Assembly: GCA_020721865.1 (NCBI GenBank)
Contig: DYLW01000004.1
Coordinates: 38,523 to 97,339, forward strand
From: Leptospira biflexa
GTDB lineage: Bacteria; Spirochaetota; Leptospiria; Turneriellales; DYLW01
DNA: 58,817 bases
Direction of reading: 5' to 3'
Notes under the pieces: generated by a model
What the model was told of the DNA's origin: nothing
What the model saw: only the letters and a program-made list of their open reading frames with translations
The model's database searches: none
Position numbers and translations under genes: made by a program
Shown here: piece by piece, positions 1-8,612 of the stretch
Numbering within the stretch: position 1 is the stretch's first letter
Layout of the letters: every line of letters begins with the position of its first letter

Positions 1-528
1 GGAACTGTGGATACCCAGGAAGAAGACGGGACGGATATTCTGTTCCATACCAAATTCCGTTTTTACCCATGGAGTAAAAGCCAGGGGGGTGGAAGTGCTC
101 TGGCCATAGGTGCCAATTACCAGTCACTGGAACCATGGGATCAGGATCTGGTTCAGGGTTATTTTGCGGTAACCTATGACGGACAACTTTTTGGAAGCCA
201 CAGCGAAACATCCTTTGCCGTGGGGAAAACATTTGCCACAGAAGGGGATGCTAATTCCGATGTTGACTTTGGGATGGGTTTTTCCGTGGCGTTCCTGCCC
301 TCCATTCTGAAAGGATATGTGAACTGGGTAACGGATTTTGGCAACTTTGGATACAGCGGGAACGCTTATGGAGCGAACGCCATATACAGAGGTGTCTTTA
401 ATACCGGATTCCGGATTGCACCCATTAACAGAGGCAATATTCATCTGAAGATTGATGTCCTTTTTCTGGATCTTATGGATGATAACCGCTCCTTTGGTGG
501 TGGCTTTGTTTTTGGGATGGTTTTCTAA
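1..528 (+). CDS. C-terminal part of a probable outer-membrane beta-barrel protein (partial)
   Basis: The reading frame is open at the left edge, so the gene starts before the window; the GTG at 7 is not taken as the start. About 175 residues are visible. They alternate polar and hydrophobic/aromatic residues, are rich in Gly, Tyr and Phe, and end in Phe (final residues GGFVFGMVF), as is typical of the last strand of an outer-membrane barrel. There are no hydrophobic helices. A role as a surface porin or structural barrel is inferred from composition only, and the family is not recognised. A hairpin with a T-rich tail follows the stop codon, so this gene probably ends its transcript. Confidence 0.45.
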   Translation, partial: GTVDTQEEDGTDILFHTKFRFYPWSKSQGGGSALAIGANYQSLEPWDQDLVQGYFAVTYDGQLFGSHSETSFAVGKTFATEGDANSDVDFGMGFSVAFLPSILKGYVNWVTDFGNFGYSGNAYGANAIYRGVFNTGFRIAPINRGNIHLKIDVLFLDLMDDNRSFGGGFVFGMVF

Positions 529-540
529 GAAACAAAAGAT

Positions 541-573
541 TTCCGCGTGAGCTTCTTCGCGCGGAATTTCTTT
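541..573 (+). terminator. Rho-independent terminator-like hairpin
   Basis: A perfect 7-bp stem TTCCGCG (541-547) / CGCGGAA (560-566) is followed by TTTCTTT. It lies 13 nt after the stop of the barrel protein. The stem contains the GTG at 547, which argues against that codon as the start of the next gene. Confidence 0.55.
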
Positions 574-582
574 CTCCATGAA

Positions 583-1482
583 ATGGATGTTCTCAAAAGT
601 GTCTCCGATTTTTTTCTGCTGGTCTTCTCTGTCCTTTTTTTATCCATTTTGTTAAACTACCCCAGAGCGGAATCGGAAGTGTATGTCCAGACTGGCCAAA
701 GGACCACTTCTGAAGAAATCCGGCAAATCCAGTCCACGGCAAGCCATTCCCACGGTTTCCTTTCCTATTCAGCAGAAAAAATCTATAATACCGTTTCCTT
801 TTCCTGGGGAAACACACTGCACGGAAAAAGCGTTTTCACGGAAATTTATCATGCGTTTGTCATCACCTGGAAATTATCCCTTGCTTCCGGTTTTTTATCC
901 CTGATTCTGGGGATATGGGCGGGAATGTGGGGAGGGTTCCGGGAAAAAACCGGTTACGTTCTGGAAAAAATGGGGCATTCCACCCTGTCTATTCCCATTT
1001 TTCTTATCTCTCTGGGATTTATCTGGTTTTTTTCCGGATATCTGGCCTGGCTACCTCCAGGAGGAACGGAGACGGATTTGTGGATGGTTTTACCAGTTGT
1101 GGCCATGAGCATAAAATCCACTGTCCGCATGATGCTCTTCACAATGGATTTTATCCGCAAGCAAAGAAAAAGAGCCTATTACCGGATGCACCGTGCTTTT
1201 GGATTAAAATTTTATCGCATTAAATTTATCTTTCTCTTAAAAAATATGGCTATTCCACTGGCGGCTCTCTGGATTATGGATTTCACGCATGTTATTTCCG
1301 GTTCGGCCATTGTGGAAACCATCTTTTCCATCCCCGGCATTGGCTATCTGACATTGAAATCCATCAATATGTATGACATGAACCTGTTTTCTTCCATACT
1401 GATCAGTGTGTCCTTTTTTATTTATATCCTGAGTCTTCTGCAGAAATGGCTGAACCTTTATTTTTCCCGGTATGAAAATTAA
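583..1482 (+). CDS. Dpp/Opp-type ABC transporter permease, subunit 1
   Basis: This is an integral inner-membrane permease of the binding-protein-dependent peptide/nickel (DppB/OppB) family, about 299 residues from the ATG at 583. It has an N-terminal transmembrane helix, an extracytoplasmic loop and then a cluster of helices. The C-terminal part carries the permease loop (HRAFGLKFYRIKF) followed by SGSAIVETIFSIPGIGYL, which matches the DppB signature where the permease contacts its ATPase. The frame extends to a GTG at 547, but that lies in a terminator-like hairpin. The next permease overlaps it by 11 nt, so the two are coupled. No ATPase or binding protein is present here; they could lie upstream or elsewhere. 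The substrate cannot be read from the sequence. Confidence 0.82.
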   Translation: MDVLKSVSDFFLLVFSVLFLSILLNYPRAESEVYVQTGQRTTSEEIRQIQSTASHSHGFLSYSAEKIYNTVSFSWGNTLHGKSVFTEIYHAFVITWKLSLASGFLSLILGIWAGMWGGFREKTGYVLEKMGHSTLSIPIFLISLGFIWFFSGYLAWLPPGGTETDLWMVLPVVAMSIKSTVRMMLFTMDFIRKQRKRAYYRMHRAFGLKFYRIKFIFLLKNMAIPLAALWIMDFTHVISGSAIVETIFSIPGIGYLTLKSINMYDMNLFSSILISVSFFIYILSLLQKWLNLYFSRYEN

Positions 1483-2254
1483 GTATTTAATTTTTCTCTT
1501 TGCATTTATTTTTCTGATGGCATACCTGCCCTATCCGGAAATATCCCCGGAAAAGGCATATTTACCTCCGGAAATCCTGCATTGCAAAAATTTTTGCGAA
1601 GGAATATTCGGGTATTCTCCGCTGGGGGAAAGCCTTTTTCATCTGATTTTCTGGGGAAGCCTGAATACCATCGTCTTTGGCCTTTCCGCCAGAATATTAG
1701 CGGTTCTGGCTTCCCTGCTTTTTATGTTTGCGATTCTGGGCATTCATAAAGGGATTTCCGCTTTTGCCATGAAAATAGCCGATATCATTATCACCCTGCC
1801 CGTGATTTTTATTGCGGTGTCCCTGATGATTCTATCCGATGGAAATGCCCTCTCCGCTATTTTTGCGGTGGGTCTGGCCGAATGGGCATTCAATATAAAA
1901 TGGCTCATTTCCCGTGCGGTGGAATATGCAAATCCGGCCTATATCCAGTATTCCTTTCTAACGGGCGGGGGAACCATCCACCAATTCCATTACCACCACT
2001 GGCCGGAATTGAGAGAAGACATTATCCGCCTTTTCCAGATATTTTTACCGGAGAGTTTTCTGGCCATTGCCGCACTGGAATTTCTGGGGATATCCGGAGA
2101 AGGCTTTTTTCCCGGCGACGGCTTGGGCTACCAGATTGCGGCGTACAAAGACCTGCTATTTCTGTACCCGCATCTGGTTTTCATTCCCGTGGCCGTGCTG
2201 GTGGGGATTCTTTTGGTCGCAAATGCCGGATTAAACCGATTTAAAAACGACTAA
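1472..2254 (+). CDS. Dpp/Opp-type ABC transporter permease, subunit 2
   Basis: A 260-residue DppC/OppC-like permease, the expected partner of the preceding gene, whose end it overlaps. It has an N-terminal helix and about five further membrane segments. The loop near residues 150-190 and the motif PESFLAIAALEFLGISGEG fit DppC, where a similar LSFLGLG stretch follows the ATPase-contact loop. The two halves would form a heterodimeric channel taking up peptides, metals or related ligands. Its 3' end overlaps the convergent phosphatase gene by 24 nt. The pair looks like the tail of an operon whose other genes are not in the window. Confidence 0.8.
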   Translation: MKIKYLIFLFAFIFLMAYLPYPEISPEKAYLPPEILHCKNFCEGIFGYSPLGESLFHLIFWGSLNTIVFGLSARILAVLASLLFMFAILGIHKGISAFAMKIADIIITLPVIFIAVSLMILSDGNALSAIFAVGLAEWAFNIKWLISRAVEYANPAYIQYSFLTGGGTIHQFHYHHWPELREDIIRLFQIFLPESFLAIAALEFLGISGEGFFPGDGLGYQIAAYKDLLFLYPHLVFIPVAVLVGILLVANAGLNRFKND

Positions 2255-3865
2255 TGTCATATCATCATGCTGCTGGGCTCCTTTTGTGAAATGATCCAGG
2301 TCAGAAACCAGCTTTTCCACAATTTCTGCCGCATTGTATTCTGCGTAAGCCAGAATTTTTCCCCGCAGATTTTTTAGTCCAAATTCATTTTTCATCGGAT
2401 CCCAAGCTTCGGTGATGCCGTCCGTATAAAGGATGATCATATCTCCCGGCTCCAGAGTCACCTTGGAAATGGAATAACGATTGTCCTCGTCAATACCCAT
2501 CGGCAGGCCTTCCATTTTGGCCAGAGTAATCAGTTTTCCGGCAGAGCGGTAAATAAACAAAGGGCCATGACCTCCGTTGGAAAATTCCACTTCCCGTGTC
2601 TCCGGATCATAAATAAAAAAGAGTATGGTGGCAAATTTATCTATATGTGCCTGGGAAGCCATCACAGAGTTGATGGTAGATAACACTATATCCGGACGCA
2701 GGATTTTATGCATGATTAGAAATGTGGTTACAACCGTTTTAATGAGCACCATTACCAAGGATGCAGATATGGATTTCCCGGAAACGTCGGAAATGAGCAC
2801 CGCCATTTTACCGTCCGGGAGCCGGATGATGTCATAGTAATCTCCTCCCACACCTTTGGCCGCACGGGTGAATCCTTTTATCTGATAGGTTTCTTTTTTG
2901 AAGAATTTTCCGGGATTCATACCTTCCTGGATTTCTTGTGCCTGCCGGATCTGTTCATTGGTAATTAATTGTTCTTCCCGGGCTTCCTGGGCTTTTTTCA
3001 AACCATCGGTCATCTGGTTGAACTGTTTTGCCAGGGCTCCCAATTCGTCCTTCCCCAGATCTGGTATTTTATGATCCAGATTCCCCCCCCCCACAATCCC
3101 AGCCCCAGTGTAGAGGATATTTATTGGTTTTACAATGTACCCGGACATTATAAGAGATCCGATAATTCCAATGATCCAGAACACCAGAGCAGAAAGAACA
3201 ATCAATATCAGATTTTCCCGGAAAGCTTCCTGAATTCTGGCGTCAGAAAAAACAATCTGGGCTGTGGCAAGACGGGCTTTTTTCCCAGTTTGGAAGGGAT
3301 GATAAACCGGGTAATGAAAAAAATATAAATTACTTTCTGTGTATTTATCTTTAATCCTGACTAATTCCGTACTGATTTTCTGAACCTCTGATTCTTCCGC
3401 CTGTGGGGGATATTTATCCCAGGCATCCAGTACTTTCTGGTGAAACAGCTTTTCCAGATCTTCCCGATGCTTCTGGGGAATCCATGTCCCATATCCGTTT
3501 ACCAAAGAACGGGATTTGTTTTGTATATCCTGGGTGGTCAGCACGGAACCATAGACAAAATGCCCCAATTTTTGTAAAAATTGAATATTATCAGAAGTAA
3601 TAATATCGTCTTTGGTGAGAGAGGCTCTTCCATATACAAACGATAGATAGATGACTCTATCTTTCCCGTCCTCAATCAGCCCTTTTTTCAGGCGCTGGTT
3701 GAACTCATTCAGGAGCAGAAAACCAATGGAGCCAATGATCAATGCGGTGAAACTGATGATCATAACCGATATTTTCAGACGGATACTGATTTTTATACCG
3801 CTTTTGGATTTTCCCTTTGTCTGGTTCAGGTTTTCTGTGTTTTTTTCGTTGTCCAATTGCACCAT
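2231..3865 (-). CDS. Membrane HAMP-SpoIIE (PP2C-type) serine phosphatase
   Basis: A 544-residue sensor phosphatase of the RsbU/SpoIIE group, which dephosphorylates anti-sigma-factor antagonists in partner-switch pathways. Transmembrane helix 1 is at about residues 30-55, an extracytoplasmic sensor region follows, helix 2 is near 215-240, and a HAMP segment and coiled coil follow. The C-terminal 240 residues hold the PP2C metal motifs VGGDYYDI and ISDVSGKS, then NGGHGPL and ILYTDGITEA. The start is set at ATG 3865 because the upstream extension to 4072 runs into pgk on the other strand. The coding strand has ten consecutive G at 3083-3092 within the HAMP segment (Val-Gly-Gly-Gly-Asn), where slippage would frameshift the gene. 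No partner anti-sigma genes are adjacent. Confidence 0.85.
   Translation of the reverse strand: MVQLDNEKNTENLNQTKGKSKSGIKISIRLKISVMIISFTALIIGSIGFLLLNEFNQRLKKGLIEDGKDRVIYLSFVYGRASLTKDDIITSDNIQFLQKLGHFVYGSVLTTQDIQNKSRSLVNGYGTWIPQKHREDLEKLFHQKVLDAWDKYPPQAEESEVQKISTELVRIKDKYTESNLYFFHYPVYHPFQTGKKARLATAQIVFSDARIQEAFRENLILIVLSALVFWIIGIIGSLIMSGYIVKPINILYTGAGIVGGGNLDHKIPDLGKDELGALAKQFNQMTDGLKKAQEAREEQLITNEQIRQAQEIQEGMNPGKFFKKETYQIKGFTRAAKGVGGDYYDIIRLPDGKMAVLISDVSGKSISASLVMVLIKTVVTTFLIMHKILRPDIVLSTINSVMASQAHIDKFATILFFIYDPETREVEFSNGGHGPLFIYRSAGKLITLAKMEGLPMGIDEDNRYSISKVTLEPGDMIILYTDGITEAWDPMKNEFGLKNLRGKILAYAEYNAAEIVEKLVSDLDHFTKGAQQHDDMTLVVFKSV
3083..3092. repeat. C10/G10 homopolymer inside the SpoIIE-type phosphatase gene
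   Basis: Ten consecutive C on the plus strand read as ten G in the minus-strand gene. They encode part of Val-Gly-Gly-Gly at the start of the HAMP region. A change of one base would truncate the protein before its phosphatase domain. As assembled, the frame is intact. Confidence 0.9.
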
Positions 3866-3971
3866 ATAATATAATTGAATTCGTTTCACATTATGTAAAC
3901 CAATTAATATTTTTTTCCCATACTTATGAAAAAATGCTTTACCAATTAGGAAGGAAATCCCGCTATCATAT

Positions 3972-5165
3972 ATGGCTATAAAAGGAATGGATGCTCTGGA
4001 TCCCAGAGGAAAAAAAATTATCATCCGGGTGGACTTTAATGTCCCCATGGATAAGCAAACCGGCAAAATCACAGACGATACCCGGATTCAGAAAGCACTG
4101 CCCACTCTGCACTATGTTCTGGACAACGGAGGCAGTGCAATATTGATCTCCCACATAGGCCGCCCCAAAGGACAGAGAGATTCCTTTGTCACCATGCAGA
4201 AAACCGCAGACCATTTATCCACTCTTCTTAGCAATAAAATTTATTTCAGTGAAGACGCCATCGGTCCCAAAGCTGAAGAACTGGCAAAGAATCTGAAAAG
4301 CGGAGAAATTCTGATTCTGGAAAACATCCGCTTCTATCCAGAAGAAACATCCAAGGAAAAAAGCGAGCGGACAAAATTTGCCCAGGCAATCGCAAAACTG
4401 GGAGATATCTATATCGATGACGCCTTTGGCTCCTGCCACAGAGCCCACGCATCCATTGTGGAATTGGCGGAGCAACTTCCCGCTTATGCCGGATTATTGC
4501 TGAAAAAAGAGGTGGATATTCTGGAAAACATTCTCAAAAAACCGGAAAAACCGTTTGTGGCAGTAATTGGCGGAGCGAAGGTTTCCACAAAGATCGTTGT
4601 GCTGGAAAAACTGATTGAAAAGGTGGATACCATACTGATTGGCGGAGCCATGGCGTATACGTTTCTCAAATCCCGGGCACTGGAGACAGGAAATTCCATG
4701 GTGGAAATAGAATATTTATCCAAAGCCTTCCAGATCATAGACAAGGCTAATTTCCATAAAACCGGTTTTTTTCTTCCGGAAGACCACATAGCTGCCAGTG
4801 AATTTTCTGAAAAAGCCAAAACAAAAACCGTGGGGAAAGAAATCCCCACCGGCTGGATGGGCATGGACATCGGCCCCAAAACCATCGACCGATATTCCAA
4901 AATCATTAAGGACGCGAAAACTGTACTCTGGAATGGCCCCATGGGGGTTTTTGAAATGCAGCCCTTCTCCAAGGGGACATATTCCATTGCCAAAGCCATG
5001 TCCAAAATGAAAGGCACCAGCGTGGTGGGTGGCGGAGACTCTGTTCTGGCGGTAAAGAAAGCCGGAATGGAAGACAAAATAACCCATGTTTCCACCGGTG
5101 GCGGAGCTACTCTGGAGTATCTGGAAGGCAAGATACTGCCCGGCATTGCGATTTTAGATAAATAA
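3972..5165 (+). CDS. pgk: Phosphoglycerate kinase
   Basis: Glycolytic enzyme that transfers the acyl phosphate of 1,3-bisphosphoglycerate to ADP. The 397 residues match the usual bacterial length. Signatures are VRVDFNVP near residue 20, HIGRPKG near 60, DDAFGSCHRAHAS near 155, GGAKVSTK near 200 for the nucleotide side, and the C-terminal GGGDS plus STGGGA loops. Its start codon lies 106 nt from the divergent phosphatase start at 3865, so promoters for both should lie in 3866-3971. An in-frame ATG at 3987 is an alternative start with a closer AAAGGA. It is followed after 3 nt by the aminotransferase gene, which suggests an operon. Confidence 0.97.
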   Translation: MAIKGMDALDPRGKKIIIRVDFNVPMDKQTGKITDDTRIQKALPTLHYVLDNGGSAILISHIGRPKGQRDSFVTMQKTADHLSTLLSNKIYFSEDAIGPKAEELAKNLKSGEILILENIRFYPEETSKEKSERTKFAQAIAKLGDIYIDDAFGSCHRAHASIVELAEQLPAYAGLLLKKEVDILENILKKPEKPFVAVIGGAKVSTKIVVLEKLIEKVDTILIGGAMAYTFLKSRALETGNSMVEIEYLSKAFQIIDKANFHKTGFFLPEDHIAASEFSEKAKTKTVGKEIPTGWMGMDIGPKTIDRYSKIIKDAKTVLWNGPMGVFEMQPFSKGTYSIAKAMSKMKGTSVVGGGDSVLAVKKAGMEDKITHVSTGGGATLEYLEGKILPGIAILDK

Positions 5166-5168
5166 ACC

Positions 5169-6344
5169 ATGCAGGAGATAAATTGGGATTCCAGGATATC
5201 CCAGGTTGTCCAGAAGCTGAAACCCTCCGGAATCCGAGCTTTCTTTGATATTGTTGCCCAGAAAAAAGATGTCATCTCTCTGGGGGTGGGTGAGCCGGAT
5301 TTTGTGAGTCCTCCGGCTGTGTTGGAGGCGGGGATTGAAGCCATCCGCTCCGGGTATACTCATTACACCGGAAACCAGGGAATACCCAGTCTGCGTAAGT
5401 CCATATCCCGATATATGGGAAAAGAATACCAGATAGAATACAGCCCGGAAAAAGAGATTCTGATTACCGTGGGGGTCAGCCAAGGCAAAGACTTGGCCTT
5501 GCGGGCTTCATTGAACCCCGGCGATGAGGTGATTTATTCCTCACCCAGCTATGTGTCCTATGATCCGCTCATACGGCTGGCAGGCGGGACACCGGTCAAA
5601 GTGGTGGTCCGCTTTGAAAATAATTTTCAACTGGAAGTGGAAGACCTTGAAAAAGCAGTGACCCCAAAAACAAAAATTCTGTTTCTGAATTATCCCGCCA
5701 ATCCCACCGGCAACAGCTATGATACAGAAAAACTGGAAAAACTTCGCACTTTTGTGGAAAAGCATAATCTGATTGTCATTTCCGATGAAATCTACGGTGA
5801 ATTAAGCTATGAAAAAAATCATGTTCCCTTTGCCTCCCTGCCGGGGATGAAGGAAAGGACCATGACCTTGGGAGGTTTTTCCAAGGCATACGCCATGACC
5901 GGCTGGCGGATTGGATATGCTGCCGGGCCCAAAGAATGGATTTATGCCATGATGAAGATTCACCAGTATTCCATGCTGAGTGTCCCCACATTGGCCCAGC
6001 TTGCCGCAGAGGCTGCCCTGAAATATGCCCAGAAAGACAGGTTCCGGATGAAGGATTCCTACCACACAAGAAGGGATGAGATTGTTCAGGGATTCAATTC
6101 CATTGGGCTAAAAACCCTTGTTCCGGACGGGGCTTTCTATGTATTTCCATCGGTGCGGGAAACCGGATACCCCTCTATGGATTTTGCCCAGAAACTTCTG
6201 GATACCCAGAACGTGGCTGTGGTGCCGGGTACCGCTTTTGGGGATGAGGGCGAAGGATTTTTCCGGGCATGCTTTGCCACCTCTTTGAAGGAGATACAGG
6301 AAGCGGTCCGCAGAATGGATTCCTTTCTGAATACAAAAAATTAA
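5169..6344 (+). CDS. Class I PLP-dependent aminotransferase (AspC/PatA-like)
   Basis: A 391-residue fold-type I aminotransferase. Visible motifs are LGVGEPDF near residue 38, NYPANPTGN near 175 for PLP contact, SDEIYGELSY near 200, GGFSKAYAMTGWRIGY near 235 containing the Schiff-base lysine, and a C-terminal FFRACFAT with the substrate-carboxylate arginine. It most resembles aspartate, aromatic or N-acetyl-diaminopimelate aminotransferases of the PatA/AspC group; the amino donor cannot be fixed from sequence. It starts 3 nt after pgk, so it is probably cotranscribed. Its stop overlaps the stop of the convergent TPR gene. Confidence 0.9.
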   Translation: MQEINWDSRISQVVQKLKPSGIRAFFDIVAQKKDVISLGVGEPDFVSPPAVLEAGIEAIRSGYTHYTGNQGIPSLRKSISRYMGKEYQIEYSPEKEILITVGVSQGKDLALRASLNPGDEVIYSSPSYVSYDPLIRLAGGTPVKVVVRFENNFQLEVEDLEKAVTPKTKILFLNYPANPTGNSYDTEKLEKLRTFVEKHNLIVISDEIYGELSYEKNHVPFASLPGMKERTMTLGGFSKAYAMTGWRIGYAAGPKEWIYAMMKIHQYSMLSVPTLAQLAAEAALKYAQKDRFRMKDSYHTRRDEIVQGFNSIGLKTLVPDGAFYVFPSVRETGYPSMDFAQKLLDTQNVAVVPGTAFGDEGEGFFRACFATSLKEIQEAVRRMDSFLNTKN

Positions 6345-7573
6345 ATCCACAGACGCAGGATTTCAATATATGGGAGTTTCTGGCTTCCCATGGTTCCCTT
6401 GAATTTTCCATATATTATGATTTTTTTTTCCCTGAAATCTTTTTTAAACCGATCAATTTTGTCCAGAGTTGAAGAGTTCATTGGATAAAAAGCATAAGCA
6501 ATATATTTTTCATCTTTTTCTTTACTCTGAAGATTCAGTTTGAGCTCCAGACCATTTTCTCTTTCTTTTAATTCTATAATTTCTGCATCATGAAGAACCA
6601 GGGCGTCCACATATAAGGATGGCTCAGAAATAATATCCTGAAAGGATATGGAATCATCAAAATCCCTGTAATGTGGCACCGGAATAAATTTTAAAAATAT
6701 TTTCACCTTTTCCATTGTCCGGAAATCAGCATTGGAATGGAGAATTTTCATGGCCAGATACCGGGATTGGTTTATCTTTCCTTTACCCAGTAGCTCCCGG
6801 GCTTTATTGAAATCATCAATGAGTTCTTTTCTGGTATTATACTGGACGATGGCCGGAGATTTCCGGTAAATATGTGCATAATCATCAATTTGCATGCTTT
6901 CCGGTTTCCCATTTTTTTCCCCTGAATCCAATAATCCCAGAATATTCTCTCTCTGAAAGAAGAGAAAACCGGAAAGGCCTGCCAGAAGCACAATAATGAT
7001 AATTTTTATTCCACTGCGGGAAGATATCGTAACCGGCAAACGGGGGAAAAAATCCCGAAATTTGCGGTTACGTTTGGGAGGAAAATCTTCACTCCCTTCC
7101 AGCATGGGAACCGGTGGAGTTGCCGGATCCGCTTCCTGAATCATCTTTTTTTCCAGATCATTGAAAAAATCCGGCAGGACAATGAATTCAGAAATTCTGC
7201 CCTCGCGTGCTTCTTGCACCAAATTTCCCCCGGATCTGGCTTTTTCCAGCAGACGGACAGCCAGCCAGCCTTCCCGGTTTTGGGTTAATTTTGTCCATTC
7301 CCAGAGAGCTTTTTCCAGATCATCATCCAGCAATGCTACATAAGCCCGCATATAGATGATGGGAACAGCCTCCGGCTGGATCTTCTCCGCCTGCTCCAGA
7401 TAGTGGGCCATGGAATTCCGATCATCCAGATGTCCCTGTGCAACACTTCCCAGATACCATGCCCAGAAATTATCTTTCTCTCTGGATAAAATCTCATCGA
7501 CCTGCTGGAGAGTTTTTTCAAACTCCCCGTTTCTCAAAAATACAAATGCTTTTGTCTCTCCGGTGAGACTCAA
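6341..7573 (-). CDS. TPR-like protein with one central transmembrane helix
   Basis: A 410-residue protein of unknown function. The N-terminal third has TPR-like helical repeats (residues about 5-110, with FEKTLQQVDEILSREKDNFWAWYLG as one unit, split here for description). A proline-rich basic linker and one hydrophobic helix near 190-207 (IKIIIIVLLAGLSGFLFF) follow. The C-terminal 200 residues hold a helical segment and a beta-rich domain ending in IEILRLWI that looks OB-like. The gene overlaps efp by 4 nt and is probably translated with it. The architecture suggests a cytoplasmic TPR scaffold anchored in the membrane with an external C-terminal domain, but this is inference. Confidence 0.7.
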   Translation of the reverse strand: MSLTGETKAFVFLRNGEFEKTLQQVDEILSREKDNFWAWYLGSVAQGHLDDRNSMAHYLEQAEKIQPEAVPIIYMRAYVALLDDDLEKALWEWTKLTQNREGWLAVRLLEKARSGGNLVQEAREGRISEFIVLPDFFNDLEKKMIQEADPATPPVPMLEGSEDFPPKRNRKFRDFFPRLPVTISSRSGIKIIIIVLLAGLSGFLFFQRENILGLLDSGEKNGKPESMQIDDYAHIYRKSPAIVQYNTRKELIDDFNKARELLGKGKINQSRYLAMKILHSNADFRTMEKVKIFLKFIPVPHYRDFDDSISFQDIISEPSLYVDALVLHDAEIIELKERENGLELKLNLQSKEKDEKYIAYAFYPMNSSTLDKIDRFKKDFREKKIIIYGKFKGTMGSQKLPYIEILRLWI

Positions 7574-8133
7574 CGGTTCACTCGTTCCACGTAGGAAATA
7601 TCTCGCAGATCCACTTTAATAATATCTCCTTTTTTCACAAAAAGAGGAACCTGCACTTTCCCACCGGTTTCCAACTCCACTTCTTTTGAGGGACTTGTGG
7701 CGGTATCCCCCTTCACGCCATCCTCCGCGTATGTCACTTCCAGTTCCACAAAATTTGGCGGAATCACGCTCACCGGTTTACCTTCGTACAGGAGAACCTG
7801 CAATTCCATACCCTCTTTCATAAATACAAGAATATCTTCTATGTCCTTTTTCTCCACACGGATTTCATCATACTGGACAGTATCCATAAATACCACCGCA
7901 TCCCCTTCGTCATAGGAATAACTGACGGGACGTTTTTCCAGCTCCACATCCTCCAAATTTTCTCCGGAGCGGAATGTTCTTTCCACCGTGGTTCCCTTGC
8001 TTAAGCTTTTCAGGCGAACCCTCACAATTGCTGCCCCTTTTCCAGGTTTATGGTGCTGGAAACTCTGCACAATCTGTAAATCTCCTTCTATCTTAAGGGC
8101 CATCCCTCTTTTTATATGGTTTGAATTAATCAT
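7570..8133 (-). CDS. efp: Translation elongation factor P
   Basis: EF-P binds ribosomes stalled at polyproline stretches and promotes peptide-bond formation. The 187 residues match the family. The N-terminal KOW-like domain carries HHKPGKGAAIVRVRL, whose loop lysine is the usual modification site. The OB domains follow, with the C-terminal signature TGGKVQVPLFVKKGDIIKVD. No epmA or epmB modification genes are nearby. The gene lies in a minus-strand operon between a small exported protein and a TPR-membrane protein. Confidence 0.95.
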   Translation of the reverse strand: MINSNHIKRGMALKIEGDLQIVQSFQHHKPGKGAAIVRVRLKSLSKGTTVERTFRSGENLEDVELEKRPVSYSYDEGDAVVFMDTVQYDEIRVEKKDIEDILVFMKEGMELQVLLYEGKPVSVIPPNFVELEVTYAEDGVKGDTATSPSKEVELETGGKVQVPLFVKKGDIIKVDLRDISYVERVNR

Positions 8134-8162
8134 AATCCCTCTTTCAATTTTTTTAGCATTTT

Positions 8163-8612
8163 CTAATAACGAATCATGTCATCAATATAATAATCCATTT
8201 TTACTATGGATGCCTGAATTATTTTTCTCCTTTTTCTGATCTCCTTGGAGCGATCTATTTTTACATTTATCCCTTCTGTGACTGTTAATTCTTCTTCCTC
8301 ATATTTTTCAAAAATATATGTGACAAAAAAAGGTATTCCCGGAACACTCATTTTAAGAAATCGATTATTGTCATAATCGAACGGATCCCTACGGTACCGA
8401 AAATATAACAGATCCCCATTCCCATTATAAAAAACCAGATAATTACCTTGGCTTTTCTGAAACAAATAAACCCCGGAGTATTCTTTTTTTTCTTCCATAT
8501 TTTCTGGAAGATAGTCCGTGGCATAATCCCCATGGACATACCCAATGCAAAGGGTATAAAGCAAAACAAGGATTAACTTATTTTTTTCCGGTATTATCTT
8601 TTTTATCCCCAT
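8163..8612 (-). CDS. Small exported protein of unknown function
   Basis: About 149 residues from the ATG at 8612; an ATG at 8627 is an alternative. The N-terminus is basic, followed by a hydrophobic stretch (LILVLLYTLCIGYVHG) that looks like a signal peptide. A Cys lies in that stretch but it is not a clear lipobox. The mature part is rich in Tyr, Asp, Glu and Lys with beta-strand-like segments. The start overlaps the end of the HEAT-repeat gene, so the two are likely coupled. I do not recognise the family. Confidence 0.55.
   Translation of the reverse strand: MGIKKIIPEKNKLILVLLYTLCIGYVHGDYATDYLPENMEEKKEYSGVYLFQKSQGNYLVFYNGNGDLLYFRYRRDPFDYDNNRFLKMSVPGIPFFVTYIFEKYEEEELTVTEGINVKIDRSKEIRKRRKIIQASIVKMDYYIDDMIRY

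Noticed and set aside
547..582. GTG 547 as the start of the first permease
   Set aside because: It lies within a terminator-like hairpin; the ATG at 583 starts directly before the first membrane helix.
4484..5344. A 286-codon minus-strand frame opposite pgk
   Set aside because: It is a shadow of pgk and the aminotransferase with no protein character of its own.
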